NCBI GenBank assembly: GCA_964397015.1
Contig: CAYNHL010000117.1
Span: 1-11,570, forward strand
DNA: 11,570 nt
From: MADRE2 sp964397015
Lineage (GTDB): Bacteria; Desulfobacterota; Desulfobacteria; Desulfobacterales; Desulfobacteraceae
Direction of reading: 5' to 3'
How positions within the stretch are numbered: the first letter of the stretch is position 1; each line of letters opens with the position of its first letter. The notes below the pieces were generated by a model, which was given only the letters and a program-made list of their open reading frames with translations, was not told the origin of the DNA and ran no database searches. The position numbers and the translations under genes are program-made. Positions 1-7,852 of the stretch are shown one piece after another.

Positions 1-2
1 GC

Positions 3-43
3 AATAAGCCAATAAGCCAATAAGCCAAGCCTGACCCCGTTAT
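3..43 (+). repeat. RAYT-associated (REP-like) repeat, left copy
   Basis: Three tandem octamers AATAAGCC (3-26) are followed by AAGCCTGACCCCGTTAT (27-43). Positions 8-43 are identical over 36 bp to 7853-7888, and 11-43 are the perfect reverse complement of 6757-6789. The window begins two bases before the first octamer, so more units may lie to the left. The jetD stop codon (40-42, read on the minus strand) lies inside this copy. No hairpin is visible within a single copy, unlike classical enterobacterial REPs. Pairing is possible only between opposed copies. Confidence 0.9.
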
Positions 44-1251
44 TTCAGGGCGCATCGGACCTGTGAAAACGAGATCCGTTCCTGTTCGAGTCTCAGGTGC
101 GTGGCGTGATGATTGTGGCGCAATGCATCATAGACCCGGGCTTCGTCGGCGGTCAGCAGGGGCAGATCCCGGTTGACAGGTGCCGGTTCCCTGCCCCAGA
201 GCGCCTTGTGGGACAGGAGGGTGGCCTCATCCATGAGAAAGGAGCGGGTGGCCGGAAAATAATGCCGGATCTGGTCGAGCATGGCAAATCCGTGGGTGTC
301 GATGTCGCCCCAGTACCAGATTGGGATGCCGTTCATCCAGCTGGCGCCGGAAAGGGCCGCCAGGCTGTAGCCCAGGCCGAAGACCACCAAGGCTCTTTGG
401 AACGGCGGGAAGGCCAGGCCGGTAATGTCATTTTCCACGATAAATACGGTGTCGGGCGTGATCGGCAGGTGGTGAAAATCGGTTTCCGGGATTTCCATGT
501 CGGACAGGCCCATTATGTTCAAGGCCGGATCGAGGGTGCGGAACCGGATGCGGGCCGGTTTGGACAGAAAACCAAAACGCCGTTCAAAGGCGGCGGGTCC
601 GGTGGCCTGTTCATCGATGGCGCCGGGGGGCAGGACCCGTGTAAGGAGCTTATCCAGCCAGGATTTATGGTTTTCGATGAACTTGGTGTCCACTCCCTTG
701 ATTTCCAGCTGCCGGATATAAATCCCGGGGCAGGGGTTGTCCCTGAGACAGTCTACAATGGCCAGAAGTTTATCCCACACCGTATCATGGGCCAGCACCT
801 CCAGGGGTTTTTGAGTCAACAGATCTGCCAGTTCGGGAAACCGGCCCGTGATCTGTCCATAAAGATCTTTGTAACGTCTGGCCTGGCGGGTACGCCCGAT
901 AAAGGACAGGATATCGTCCATGGTGGAAAAGATAACGGCCACGGGGATTTTGTTCCGGCCCAGGCTCCGGTGTGAAAATTCGCGCCATTCGATCTCATAG
1001 CCAGGTTTGCCGGCTTTGCCTGTTTTGCCTGGTGCGGCGGCATGGCGCACGAGATGGTCCACCCAGCTACGGGCTGCGTCAAACTCGTGGGCCAGCTGGC
1101 TGGATGTGGGGTGCTTGAGCGGGATGCGCAGGGGGACAAGGGTCAGGGAGTCAGGCGGCAGAGGGCTGGCACATTGGGCCAGAAGTTCGCCTTTGTTCCA
1201 CTTTCTTTCAAGCCGCTTTTTGATATCATCGTTCCTTGTCCAGCCGGTCAT
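40..1251 (-). CDS. jetD: Wadjet nuclease subunit JetD (DUF3322/DUF2220, Toprim)
   Basis: This 403-aa protein matches JetD, the Toprim-type nuclease of the Wadjet anti-plasmid system. In the family, JetD cleaves circular DNA after the JetABC motor has extruded it. The N-terminal half (about 5-200) looks like DUF3322, with a conserved stretch around GYEIEWREFSHRSLGRNKIP (84-103). The C-terminal half (about 215-403) looks like DUF2220. It carries the expected Toprim acidic residues: E273 in FIVEND and D316/D318 in YWGDIDTHG. It ends with the family-typical RLEQERI (387-393). All key residues are present and the length is normal, so it is probably functional. The ATG at 1251 overlaps the jetC stop by one base (TGATG), with an AGGA nine bases upstream (1261-1264). 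The TAA stop is supplied by the flanking repeat. It is the last gene of the jet operon. Confidence 0.93.
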   Translation of the reverse strand: MTGWTRNDDIKKRLERKWNKGELLAQCASPLPPDSLTLVPLRIPLKHPTSSQLAHEFDAARSWVDHLVRHAAAPGKTGKAGKPGYEIEWREFSHRSLGRNKIPVAVIFSTMDDILSFIGRTRQARRYKDLYGQITGRFPELADLLTQKPLEVLAHDTVWDKLLAIVDCLRDNPCPGIYIRQLEIKGVDTKFIENHKSWLDKLLTRVLPPGAIDEQATGPAAFERRFGFLSKPARIRFRTLDPALNIMGLSDMEIPETDFHHLPITPDTVFIVENDITGLAFPPFQRALVVFGLGYSLAALSGASWMNGIPIWYWGDIDTHGFAMLDQIRHYFPATRSFLMDEATLLSHKALWGREPAPVNRDLPLLTADEARVYDALRHNHHATHLRLEQERISFSQVRCALK

Positions 1252-4200
1252 CAGGTTTTTTCCTGTCTGTTGCTGCGGAATTCTTCAACCGTCATGTTTC
1301 TCAGCTGGGAAATCCGGCCGTCCCGGCAGTAGACCAGGCCCACGGCAGATACGTAGGGTTCGATGATGTGGATTTTCTGCAGCGGGGTGATGATGAACAA
1401 CTGGAGATTGAGTTTTTTGAACAGCTCCAGGCTGTAGCGGGTGGATTCATCCGATCCCCGGCCGAACGCCTCGTCAATGGCCACGAACCTGAAGGTCCGG
1501 GACTTGATGGCGCCCCATTCCAGGCCGAACTGGTAGGCCAGGCTGGCGGCAAGAACCGTATAGGCCAGTTTTTCCTTCTGGCCGCCGGATTTTCCTCCCG
1601 AGTCGGTGTAATGTTCGTATTCGGTCTGGTCCTCCCGCCAGCGTTCGGATGCGGCAAACACGAACCAGCTGCGGACATCCGTGACCTTGATGCGCCAGCG
1701 CCGGTCCAGGTCGCTGGTGCCCTCCCGCCCCCGGAACCGCTCGATCAGGGCACGCACCTGAAGGAATTTATTTTCAGAATAATGGTCCTCGTCCGATCCC
1801 GTCAAAGCACCTTCGGTGCAGGTCTTGAGCTGCTGCTGAAAATCGCGGATATCCGCGTCCGGGTTGAGCTGGGCCTCGAGTACGATATACCGTCCAGGAT
1901 TGTATTCAATATCGGACAGGGACTGGTTGATCCGTTCGATGCGCTCCCGGATGGTTTCGCGTTCCCGCAGGAGCTGGGACTGGAAATTGGCCACTTCCCG
2001 GATGGTATTTTCATTGAGCAATTCCTTGAAACGGCTTTCAAACCGGGGCAGGTTGTCGGTCTGGAGCCGGACCAGCATGGCTTCATATTCCGGGCCCGAG
2101 GATACGGCATCATCCACCTCCTGTGTTTCCAGCGAATAATCCCGCCGATAGCCGTGCATGGCCTTGATGATCCGGTCTTCCAGGACCCGGGTGCGTTTGT
2201 CCAGGCTGTCGATCCGGTCCTGGATCACCTTGCGCAGCTCTTTTTCCCGCCCGTCACAGGATTCAATGGTCAGGGTATGCTTTTCAAGGTCCTTTTGCCG
2301 CATGGATTCCAGCTGCCTGAACAGGGATTTTAGGCGCTCAGATTCCGTACCCGGAGCGGCCACCAGATCCGCCTCGCAGTTCTTGATGCCCAGCCGGGTC
2401 TGCTGCTGTTTTTCTTCGTTTTTTGACCGGGTGTCCCGGGTCTGTTTTGTTGTCAGTTCGGTTTCATCGATTTTCTTTTCAAGGATGTTGAGCTGGTGTT
2501 CCAGGGCTTTGAGGATGTCGGATGTTTCTTCCAGCTGCTTTTTTTCCGCTTCCAGCCGGGAGATTTCCCTCGAGGCTGATTTCCAGTCCAGGTCGGAAAA
2601 GTCCCGGACCTCGCCCAGGCGGACCAGGTTGGCCAGGTCCTCCTGGAGTGTTTTTTTCTGAGCGTCAAGGCGGGAAAGTGTGGCTGCAAGGTCCTGCATC
2701 TTTTTTTCTACCTGGCTGCGCTGCTGTTTGAGGGTTTTGATTTTGGCTTCATTGGTCCATCCCAGGATATAATGGGACCGGTCCTTGATATCCCTTCGAT
2801 CATCTTTTTCATGGCGGATGCCGCCGGACTTGATCTGGCCCTTATCCGTCACGGCCATGGGTTCGCGCTGGAACCGGGTCATATCGGTACAGCAGGCATA
2901 GTTAAAACGGTTGGCCAGTTCTTTTTCCAGCCAGGCATAAAAGATTGATTCCGGTTTGATGGACAGCTTTTTAACCAGGGAATCCGGATGGAGTTCAACC
3001 GCATCGCTTTTAACGGCCGGGCGCACAAGGTAATATACCAGGCGGCCTTTCAGGTGGGTGCCATTCACCCAGGCGGCTACCTCGCGGTAGCGGTTTTCCG
3101 GTACGAGCAGCGACAGCCCGAAATTGTGGAGAAGACGTTCGGTCGCGCCTTCCCATGCGGTCTCATCTTCCCTGACCTGGATCAGCTCCCCGGCAAAGGG
3201 CAGATCGGATTCAGGGCAGTCGAGATGGGCGCACAGGTTTTTGCGGATCTTGATCTGGCGGGCGTGGATGTTGCTTTTCCGCCCGGACAGGGATTCGAGC
3301 TCCTGTTCGAGTTCATCATGGACGGATTTATTTGCCCTGAATTCAACTTCGATGTCTGTCCGGGTGTTCTGGAGATCGGCATCGGCCTGTTTGAGCGCCT
3401 GCTGCCGGTCCCGGATCTGCCCGGCATTGTCGTCAAAGTCGCGGGGAGATTCCACGGGTTTGAGAGATAAATCCTTTGCCAGCCGGGCATAGCGGTCGGC
3501 CTGCTCCCGGCGTTTGTCTTTTTCCTCACGAAACCGGTTGATTTCCGTGCGGATATGCTCCAGGCGGTCACCGCCGTTTTCAGCAATGGATTGCTTGATT
3601 TCATCACGTTTTCCGGCCTGTTCCCGGCGCCGGGTTTCCAGTGACCTGATTTTCCGGTCCAGGCGTTCCTGCTCATCAGCCAGGTGTTTGAGCCGTTTTT
3701 TGAGCAGCGCCCGCTTGTGGAAAGAGAAAAAGGGGGTCAGTGCTTCCCGGCAGTCCCGCAGTTGATTCTTTTCTTTGGTAAGTGTGGTGTGTTTTTGGCA
3801 GTCCGCTACCAGGGGGGTGAGGCGGTCGATCTGTGTTTTGGCCTTGATAACGGCATCGTGGGCCCGGTTCAGGTCGTCAAAATGATGGATAAGTGCGTCG
3901 ATGCGGGGGGCCACATCAAAGGCTTCCAGCATGTGTTCCCGGACAAAGTCGGTCAGGTTGCCCACGGACTTCATGGAAACAGTCTGGTGAAACAGGGCCA
4001 GGGCCTGTTCATTTTCAATGCCGAAGCGCCGCCTGAAGGCCGCACCGTATTTGGGGAAGGTATCAAAGACCTCGACTTGAGCCATTTTTTTCAAACGTTT
4101 TTTCAGCCGGCCGATGTCCGGGCCGAAATCACTGAACTGCCCGGTGATGGACAATGGTTTGTCCGCCACTAAATAAAAGCGTTCGGGCTGGCCCTGGCTC

Positions 4201-4625
4201 TCTTTGATCCAGAATACCTGGGCCAGGGTCACTTCCTGGAGAAAGCCCTTGTTTTTGAACACGCCGAGGATCACGGAATAACTGTTGGTATCCCTGAGGG
4301 CAACGGACCGTGAGGCATGGCCGATGTCGCTTCGTTCGGATTTGAAATACCCCTGCACATAGGAGCGCAGGCTGCGTTCCCGGGTGTCGGCACCCGCGGC
4401 CTTGTTATAGGCCACGCGGTTTGCCGGGACCAGGAGGGTGGTCACCGCGTCTACCAGGGTGGATTTGCCGGAACCGATGTCCCCGGTCAGAAGGCTGTTC
4501 CGGCCGGAAAGATCCATGCGCCAGACCTGCTCATGAAACGTGCCCCAGTTGTAGACTTCCAGGGTGTGGAGGCGGAATCCGGCCAGGGTATCGTCCGATG
4601 CAAAATCAAGCAGCTGCTGTTCCAT
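1251..4625 (-). CDS. jetC: Wadjet SMC-like ATPase JetC (MukB-like)
   Basis: This 1124-aa protein is the SMC-family motor of Wadjet. With JetA and JetB it forms an ATP-driven DNA loop-extruding complex in the cytoplasm. The N-terminal head has a Walker A motif GDIGSGKST (48-56; Lys54). Long charged coiled-coil-like segments follow at about 265-460 and 630-930. They are separated by a globular hinge-like section at about 465-630. The C-terminal head has the ABC signature SGGQ (1013-1016) and Walker B FVAIDEAF (Asp1051, Glu1052). I prefer the ATG at 4625 over a TTG at 4628. The ATG forms a TGATG overlap with the jetB stop, and GGGGA (4635-4639) lies nine bases upstream of it. The gene is intact and translationally coupled to jetB and jetD. 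Confidence 0.94.
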   Translation of the reverse strand: MEQQLLDFASDDTLAGFRLHTLEVYNWGTFHEQVWRMDLSGRNSLLTGDIGSGKSTLVDAVTTLLVPANRVAYNKAAGADTRERSLRSYVQGYFKSERSDIGHASRSVALRDTNSYSVILGVFKNKGFLQEVTLAQVFWIKESQGQPERFYLVADKPLSITGQFSDFGPDIGRLKKRLKKMAQVEVFDTFPKYGAAFRRRFGIENEQALALFHQTVSMKSVGNLTDFVREHMLEAFDVAPRIDALIHHFDDLNRAHDAVIKAKTQIDRLTPLVADCQKHTTLTKEKNQLRDCREALTPFFSFHKRALLKKRLKHLADEQERLDRKIRSLETRRREQAGKRDEIKQSIAENGGDRLEHIRTEINRFREEKDKRREQADRYARLAKDLSLKPVESPRDFDDNAGQIRDRQQALKQADADLQNTRTDIEVEFRANKSVHDELEQELESLSGRKSNIHARQIKIRKNLCAHLDCPESDLPFAGELIQVREDETAWEGATERLLHNFGLSLLVPENRYREVAAWVNGTHLKGRLVYYLVRPAVKSDAVELHPDSLVKKLSIKPESIFYAWLEKELANRFNYACCTDMTRFQREPMAVTDKGQIKSGGIRHEKDDRRDIKDRSHYILGWTNEAKIKTLKQQRSQVEKKMQDLAATLSRLDAQKKTLQEDLANLVRLGEVRDFSDLDWKSASREISRLEAEKKQLEETSDILKALEHQLNILEKKIDETELTTKQTRDTRSKNEEKQQQTRLGIKNCEADLVAAPGTESERLKSLFRQLESMRQKDLEKHTLTIESCDGREKELRKVIQDRIDSLDKRTRVLEDRIIKAMHGYRRDYSLETQEVDDAVSSGPEYEAMLVRLQTDNLPRFESRFKELLNENTIREVANFQSQLLRERETIRERIERINQSLSDIEYNPGRYIVLEAQLNPDADIRDFQQQLKTCTEGALTGSDEDHYSENKFLQVRALIERFRGREGTSDLDRRWRIKVTDVRSWFVFAASERWREDQTEYEHYTDSGGKSGGQKEKLAYTVLAASLAYQFGLEWGAIKSRTFRFVAIDEAFGRGSDESTRYSLELFKKLNLQLFIITPLQKIHIIEPYVSAVGLVYCRDGRISQLRNMTVEEFRSNRQEKT

Positions 4626-5269
4626 CAACCTTTATCCCCGGAGCTGCTGCTGTTTTCTGATTCTGCAGATAATTTTTCCTGGTATTCTTTGAGCCGGTCA
4701 TCAAATTCATGGAGCCACTGGGCATCTACAAAGGATTTAAGGACACGGATGACTTCAATCTTGTCTTTCTGGCCCTTCAGGCGGCGGATGAACCCGAGAT
4801 CCGCAATCCTGTTCAGGTGGATGTTGATCCTGTCCAGCAGCCGGGCTTCGTTGCCGCCGGCCGGGAAAAAAACCTTGACCATGTCAGCGATGTCCTCAAC
4901 CGATAGAATCAGGCGGGTATCGTCCCCGGAGGAATCGCTTTCCGCCAGTTTTTTGCGTAAAAGGGCGATGATCAGGCTGACAGGGTATGATAACTGGCGG
5001 CGGCTGACCAGCCGGGGCAGGGGGTCTTCGCCTTCAGCCGTCTCGCGTGTCCGGAGCCAGGCAAAGCCTTCGGATTCATCCAGGACCAGCTCAAGGCCCA
5101 GGACCTGCACGTAATCCTGTATGGCGATCCGGCCGTCTTCCAGCTGCTGCCAGAGTGGCTCGTCCTTTTCCCTTAGCACAACACCTTTCATCAGGGCGAT
5201 CAGGGGCCTTGATATGCCCGTATCTGTAGAACGGATGCCGTTTGCTGTGTCCATGTCGATTGATTCCAT
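4625..5269 (-). CDS. jetB: Wadjet accessory subunit JetB (DUF4194, MukE-like)
   Basis: This 214-aa protein is of the DUF4194 type, the KITE/MukE-like winged-helix partner that binds the JetA kleisin in Wadjet. Family-like stretches include VLREKDEPLW (31-40), the PRLVSRRQLSYPVSLIIALL region (85-104), which carries the typical Arg-rich turn before a hydrophobic helix, and RIADLGFIRRL (154-164). The C-terminus is a charged helix ending in a Ser-rich tail. The start is uncertain. The ATG at 5269 has no clear Shine-Dalgarno sequence, and an in-frame ATG at 5254 would remove only five non-conserved residues. The gap to jetA is 49 nt and the overlap with jetC is one base. No truncation is seen. Confidence 0.9.
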   Translation of the reverse strand: MESIDMDTANGIRSTDTGISRPLIALMKGVVLREKDEPLWQQLEDGRIAIQDYVQVLGLELVLDESEGFAWLRTRETAEGEDPLPRLVSRRQLSYPVSLIIALLRKKLAESDSSGDDTRLILSVEDIADMVKVFFPAGGNEARLLDRINIHLNRIADLGFIRRLKGQKDKIEVIRVLKSFVDAQWLHEFDDRLKEYQEKLSAESENSSSSGDKG

Positions 5270-5318
5270 AATCGGTTTTATAAATTCTTCATTTTCATCT
5301 GTATTTTTTCATTGTTAT

Positions 5319-6758
5319 TCACCGGCTGAAAATGACAACACAAAATTCCGCCTGCCGGGTCATCCCGTGTTCATCGGTCCAGGACACCCGCTGGTTCCGG
5401 GAGTCGTCAAAGGTGGCATTGTCATCGTCAGCAGCCAGGCTCAGGTAAGTGACCAGTTCGGCCAGGCCCTTTTCCAGTGGATGCCGGTCAAGGATCTCTT
5501 CCAGGGTCACCTGGTCACGGGTCTGGAGGCAGTTCCGGATATTGCTTTTCAACTTGAGCCGGTCAACAAATACGGTGGCGTAAAGCATGTCAGGCGGAAT
5601 GGCTGACCCGTCTCCGAGTCGGACAGTGTCTGCGGTTATCACCGGCTTGACCGGGAAGGCATAAAGCGGCCGCTCCATGGGAAGGAAAATAGTGGGGGAG
5701 GATTCGTCAATGGCCATGAAATCAGCGCCGGGCATGGCGTTTTTGATTTGAACTGCCCGGTTTTCAATGCTTTGAATTACCTGCATGATCCGTTTGTTTT
5801 CAAGGAACGCCTGGTCGTCCAGGTAGCGCCTCAGCTGCCCGGACAGTTTGGCAACGGTGCGCTGGGTATGTTCGCCCGCTTCCAGCCAGTCGTAATGCAC
5901 CCGTTTCAGGCGCGTGTCCGGGGACAGGGCCTTGACAGCCTCCAGGTCGAACACCCGGTGCAGCAGGCCTGTCAGTTCTTCCTGGCGGGCCGGAGACATC
6001 AGAAGATCCCAGAAGGCGTTGAAGCTTTTTCCCTGGTCGGATTCGGCAATCACGTCCCGTTCACCGAAAAAATCTTCCAGCAGGCTGCCCTTGCTGCCTT
6101 CCCACAGGGCGATCTGTTCCCGGATCTTCTGGTCCAGGTTCCTGAAATTGTATTCCACTTCCCGGAAATCGCTGAGCAGTTCCCGGGCGGTCTTGTTGAC
6201 CTGGAAAAACCGGTCCTTGAGGGCGGTGTCGTCCAGCAGGTCCAGGCGGCCTTCCCGTATACGGGTTATCTCTTTTTCAATGTCCGCCTTTTTCCGTTCC
6301 AGCTCCTGAATCCTCACGGCAGCATCCATTTCCGTGCCTTCGATCATCTGGCGCAGCAGTTCAAAAATGGTCATCAGCCGGGATTCCGTTCCTATGAACG
6401 GCCGCTGTATCAGGTTTTCCAGCCAGGTCAGGGCCTTTTCCACCGAAGGCATCAGGTCGTAATGCACTTCGTCCGAGCCCTGGGGATAATATTTCCGGAG
6501 CCATCCCTTTTCATCCCCGGCCCAGTCATCCAGATAGGCTTCGGCCTGCCTGGGATAGGCATTTTCCCCTTCGGTTTCCCGCAGGGTGAACAAAAAATCC
6601 TCCAGCGCCGATGCCAGATCCGCCCGGCTGATACCCCGTTGATTGGGCTCGATGAACGTCTTGTGAATAAATGCGGCAATAAGCGGGCTGTGGTCGGCCA
6701 CCAGCAGCTTCCACGCCGGATGGTTTTTCCTTAATGCCTTTAATGTGGAATATTCCAT
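5319..6758 (-). CDS. jetA: Wadjet kleisin-like subunit JetA (DUF3375, MukF-like)
   Basis: This 479-aa protein is of the DUF3375 family, the MukF-like kleisin that bridges the two JetC heads and binds JetB. The N-terminal part (about 1-115) has the family pattern HPAWKLLVADHSPLIAAFIH (13-32), probably a winged-helix dimerisation domain. A helical, coiled-coil-like region spans about 145-220. The C-terminal part (about 375-479) ends in FCVVIFSR. It appears full length at both ends. The start is odd: the A and T of the ATG (6758, 6757) are the last two bases of a repeat copy. No Shine-Dalgarno sequence is visible in the repeat upstream. The transposase stop lies 18 nt upstream on the same strand, so translation by coupling or reinitiation from the transposase gene is likely. 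Confidence 0.92.
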   Translation of the reverse strand: MEYSTLKALRKNHPAWKLLVADHSPLIAAFIHKTFIEPNQRGISRADLASALEDFLFTLRETEGENAYPRQAEAYLDDWAGDEKGWLRKYYPQGSDEVHYDLMPSVEKALTWLENLIQRPFIGTESRLMTIFELLRQMIEGTEMDAAVRIQELERKKADIEKEITRIREGRLDLLDDTALKDRFFQVNKTARELLSDFREVEYNFRNLDQKIREQIALWEGSKGSLLEDFFGERDVIAESDQGKSFNAFWDLLMSPARQEELTGLLHRVFDLEAVKALSPDTRLKRVHYDWLEAGEHTQRTVAKLSGQLRRYLDDQAFLENKRIMQVIQSIENRAVQIKNAMPGADFMAIDESSPTIFLPMERPLYAFPVKPVITADTVRLGDGSAIPPDMLYATVFVDRLKLKSNIRNCLQTRDQVTLEEILDRHPLEKGLAELVTYLSLAADDDNATFDDSRNQRVSWTDEHGMTRQAEFCVVIFSR

Positions 6759-6789
6759 AACGGGGTCAGGCTTGGCTTATTGGCTTATT
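6757..6789 (-). repeat. RAYT-associated repeat, inverted copy between transposase and jetA
   Basis: On the minus strand this copy reads two AATAAGCC octamers and then AAGCCTGACCCCGTTAT. It is a perfect 33-bp inverted match to 11-43 and to 7856-7888. It spans the whole transposase-jetA gap and both gene ends: the transposase TAA (6777-6779) and the first two bases of the jetA ATG. Its orientation is opposite to the copies at 3-43 and 7786-7888. It can therefore serve as an inverted end both for the transposase and for the jet operon. Confidence 0.92.
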
Positions 6790-7754
6790 TCCGCGGCGAG
6801 TTTTTCAATTTCAGCATTTATATGCGCAAATTTCTTCCGCCGGTTCCGCAACCGGTTGACCTGTTTACAAAGGGTGCTGGAATCACGGTTCAGGTATCTG
6901 GCTACATCATTGAGGCCGTGATGAGTATGGTCAACGGCCAGCAGGGCAATCAAGGCTCTTGCTTCAGAGGCATTCCGGTTTCGGCTGCCGCTAAAAACGG
7001 TTTCTTCCGCGACCTCTTTTTTTTCAGCCACCAGCCGGGTCAGGGTCTCTATCTCGATATCGGATGTTCCTGATATTCCGGATATTCCCGGTATCTCATC
7101 CACTCCAGTCACATCCGGTTGATTCATCACTCTATGGACAAATACATCATCTCCGAGAATATGACCCTGCTGGTTACCTTTTCGTAATAAATCCAGCTGA
7201 TCCTCATCTACCTGCTGCCCCATAAAATCGAGGTAGCGGGCCCGGGCGGACGATTCCGAGGGGCCGAAAAATTTTAGTGCCGGATCGACACAAAGCCAGC
7301 GAGCAGCACGTTCAGGCTCAAGGTATGCGCCATGGCTGCTTTCGTCATAATCTGCTATATCCTTCACCATGCCTGCACGAACCGGATTAAGATGGATATA
7401 TCGAATCAGCTCCATCAGATATGCCCGGGCATCCACCAGAATCGCTTTATACCTTCCCTGGAAAAGGTGTCCCACCCGGTCGTGCCGATTATTGACCCAC
7501 CCGGTATATCTCTGGGAAAGTACCTGCATCATCTTGGACAAAGGTGTCCTGGATACCTGGACGGCCATGTGAATATGGTTCGGCATCCAGCAGTATGCAT
7601 AAATCTGCAGATCACATTTTTCTGCGCTCTGGTCGAGGATGTATTCAAAACGGCTTATATCATCCTGATCTTCGAAAATAGACTGTTTTGCATTTCCCCT
7701 GAGCATTACATGATATAAAGCGCCAGGGTAATGGATTCGCTGTCTTCTGGCCAT
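6777..7754 (-). CDS. REP-associated tyrosine transposase (Y1_Tnp, IS200-like HUH)
   Basis: This 325-aa protein has an N-terminal Y1 transposase domain (about 1-130). It begins RRQRIHYPGALYHVMLRGN and contains the HUH motif in MPNHIHMAV (His60, His62). The candidate catalytic tyrosine is Tyr83 in SQRYTGWVN, and RYIHLNPVRAG (118-128) follows. Such enzymes nick and join single-stranded DNA at short repeats. The protein is much longer than minimal IS200 transposases (about 150 aa). Its extra C-terminal part contains a short IPGISGISGTS low-complexity linker (221-231). It also contains a predicted helix-turn-helix (about 262-305, around LNDVARYLNRDSSTLCKQVN), probably for repeat recognition. GGGGA lies nine bases upstream of the ATG. 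The last three codons and the TAA are encoded by the repeat. Both catalytic motifs are intact, so it may be active. Confidence 0.9.
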   Translation of the reverse strand: MARRQRIHYPGALYHVMLRGNAKQSIFEDQDDISRFEYILDQSAEKCDLQIYAYCWMPNHIHMAVQVSRTPLSKMMQVLSQRYTGWVNNRHDRVGHLFQGRYKAILVDARAYLMELIRYIHLNPVRAGMVKDIADYDESSHGAYLEPERAARWLCVDPALKFFGPSESSARARYLDFMGQQVDEDQLDLLRKGNQQGHILGDDVFVHRVMNQPDVTGVDEIPGISGISGTSDIEIETLTRLVAEKKEVAEETVFSGSRNRNASEARALIALLAVDHTHHGLNDVARYLNRDSSTLCKQVNRLRNRRKKFAHINAEIEKLAAEISQ

Positions 7755-7785
7755 GCTGTTCTATCCCCGGTAATTCAATAAAGGC

Positions 7786-7808
7786 AATAAGCCAAGTTTG
7801 ACATTGTT
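7786..7808 (+). repeat. RAYT-associated repeat, decayed copy
   Basis: One AATAAGCC octamer is followed by AAGTTTGACATTGTT, which aligns to AAGCCTGACCCCGTT with several changes. It lies in the 5' leader of the transposase gene. It is the most divergent of the five copies. Confidence 0.7.
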
Positions 7809-7837
7809 CTTATACTATAAATAAGCCAATAAGCCAA
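7809..7837 (-). promoter_or_regulatory. Candidate promoter for transposase and jet operon
   Basis: Read on the minus strand, a TTGGCT -35-like hexamer (7837-7832) is separated by 17 nt from a TATAAG -10-like hexamer (7814-7809). This predicts a transcript start near 7802, about 48 nt upstream of the transposase ATG. The -35 hexamer belongs to the variant repeat copy at 7820-7852, so the repeat itself may supply part of the promoter. I see no convincing promoter between here and jetA. This assignment is by motif only. Confidence 0.35.
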
Positions 7838-7852
7838 GCCTGACCCTGTTTT
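7820..7852 (+). repeat. RAYT-associated repeat, variant copy
   Basis: Two AATAAGCC octamers are followed by AAGCCTGACCCTGTTTT. It differs from the perfect copies at CCCC to CCCT and GTTAT to GTTTT. It directly abuts the perfect copy at 7853-7888, in the same orientation. Confidence 0.85.

Noticed and set aside
3..43. Repeats as a CRISPR array
   Set aside because: Copies are in mixed orientation, with octamer arrays instead of uniform spacers, and no cas genes are present.
97..975. Plus-strand open frame (292 codons) opposite jetD
   Set aside because: JetD on the other strand carries the conserved Toprim residues, whereas this frame is Gly/Gln-rich with no motif.
1236..2333. Long plus-strand open frame (365 codons) opposite jetC
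   Set aside because: It is antisense to a well-conserved JetC head and coiled coil, has no family-like motifs, and is of the kind high third-position GC creates on the opposite strand.
4626..4628. TTG start for jetC three bases upstream of the ATG
   Set aside because: The ATG at 4625 has better Shine-Dalgarno spacing and gives the same TGATG overlap seen at jetC-jetD.
5748..6734. Long plus-strand open frame (328 codons) opposite jetA
   Set aside because: It is antisense to JetA and its composition is that of a complement-strand shadow; no recognisable domain.
6790..6860. Internal promoter for jetA in the 3' end of the transposase gene
   Set aside because: A TATAAA-like hexamer exists on the minus strand, but no acceptable -35 hexamer lies at the right distance.
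7798..7821. Perfect TTGACA followed by TATAAA on the plus strand
   Set aside because: The spacing is only 12 nt, too short for a sigma-70 promoter, and it would run antisense into the CBS gene.
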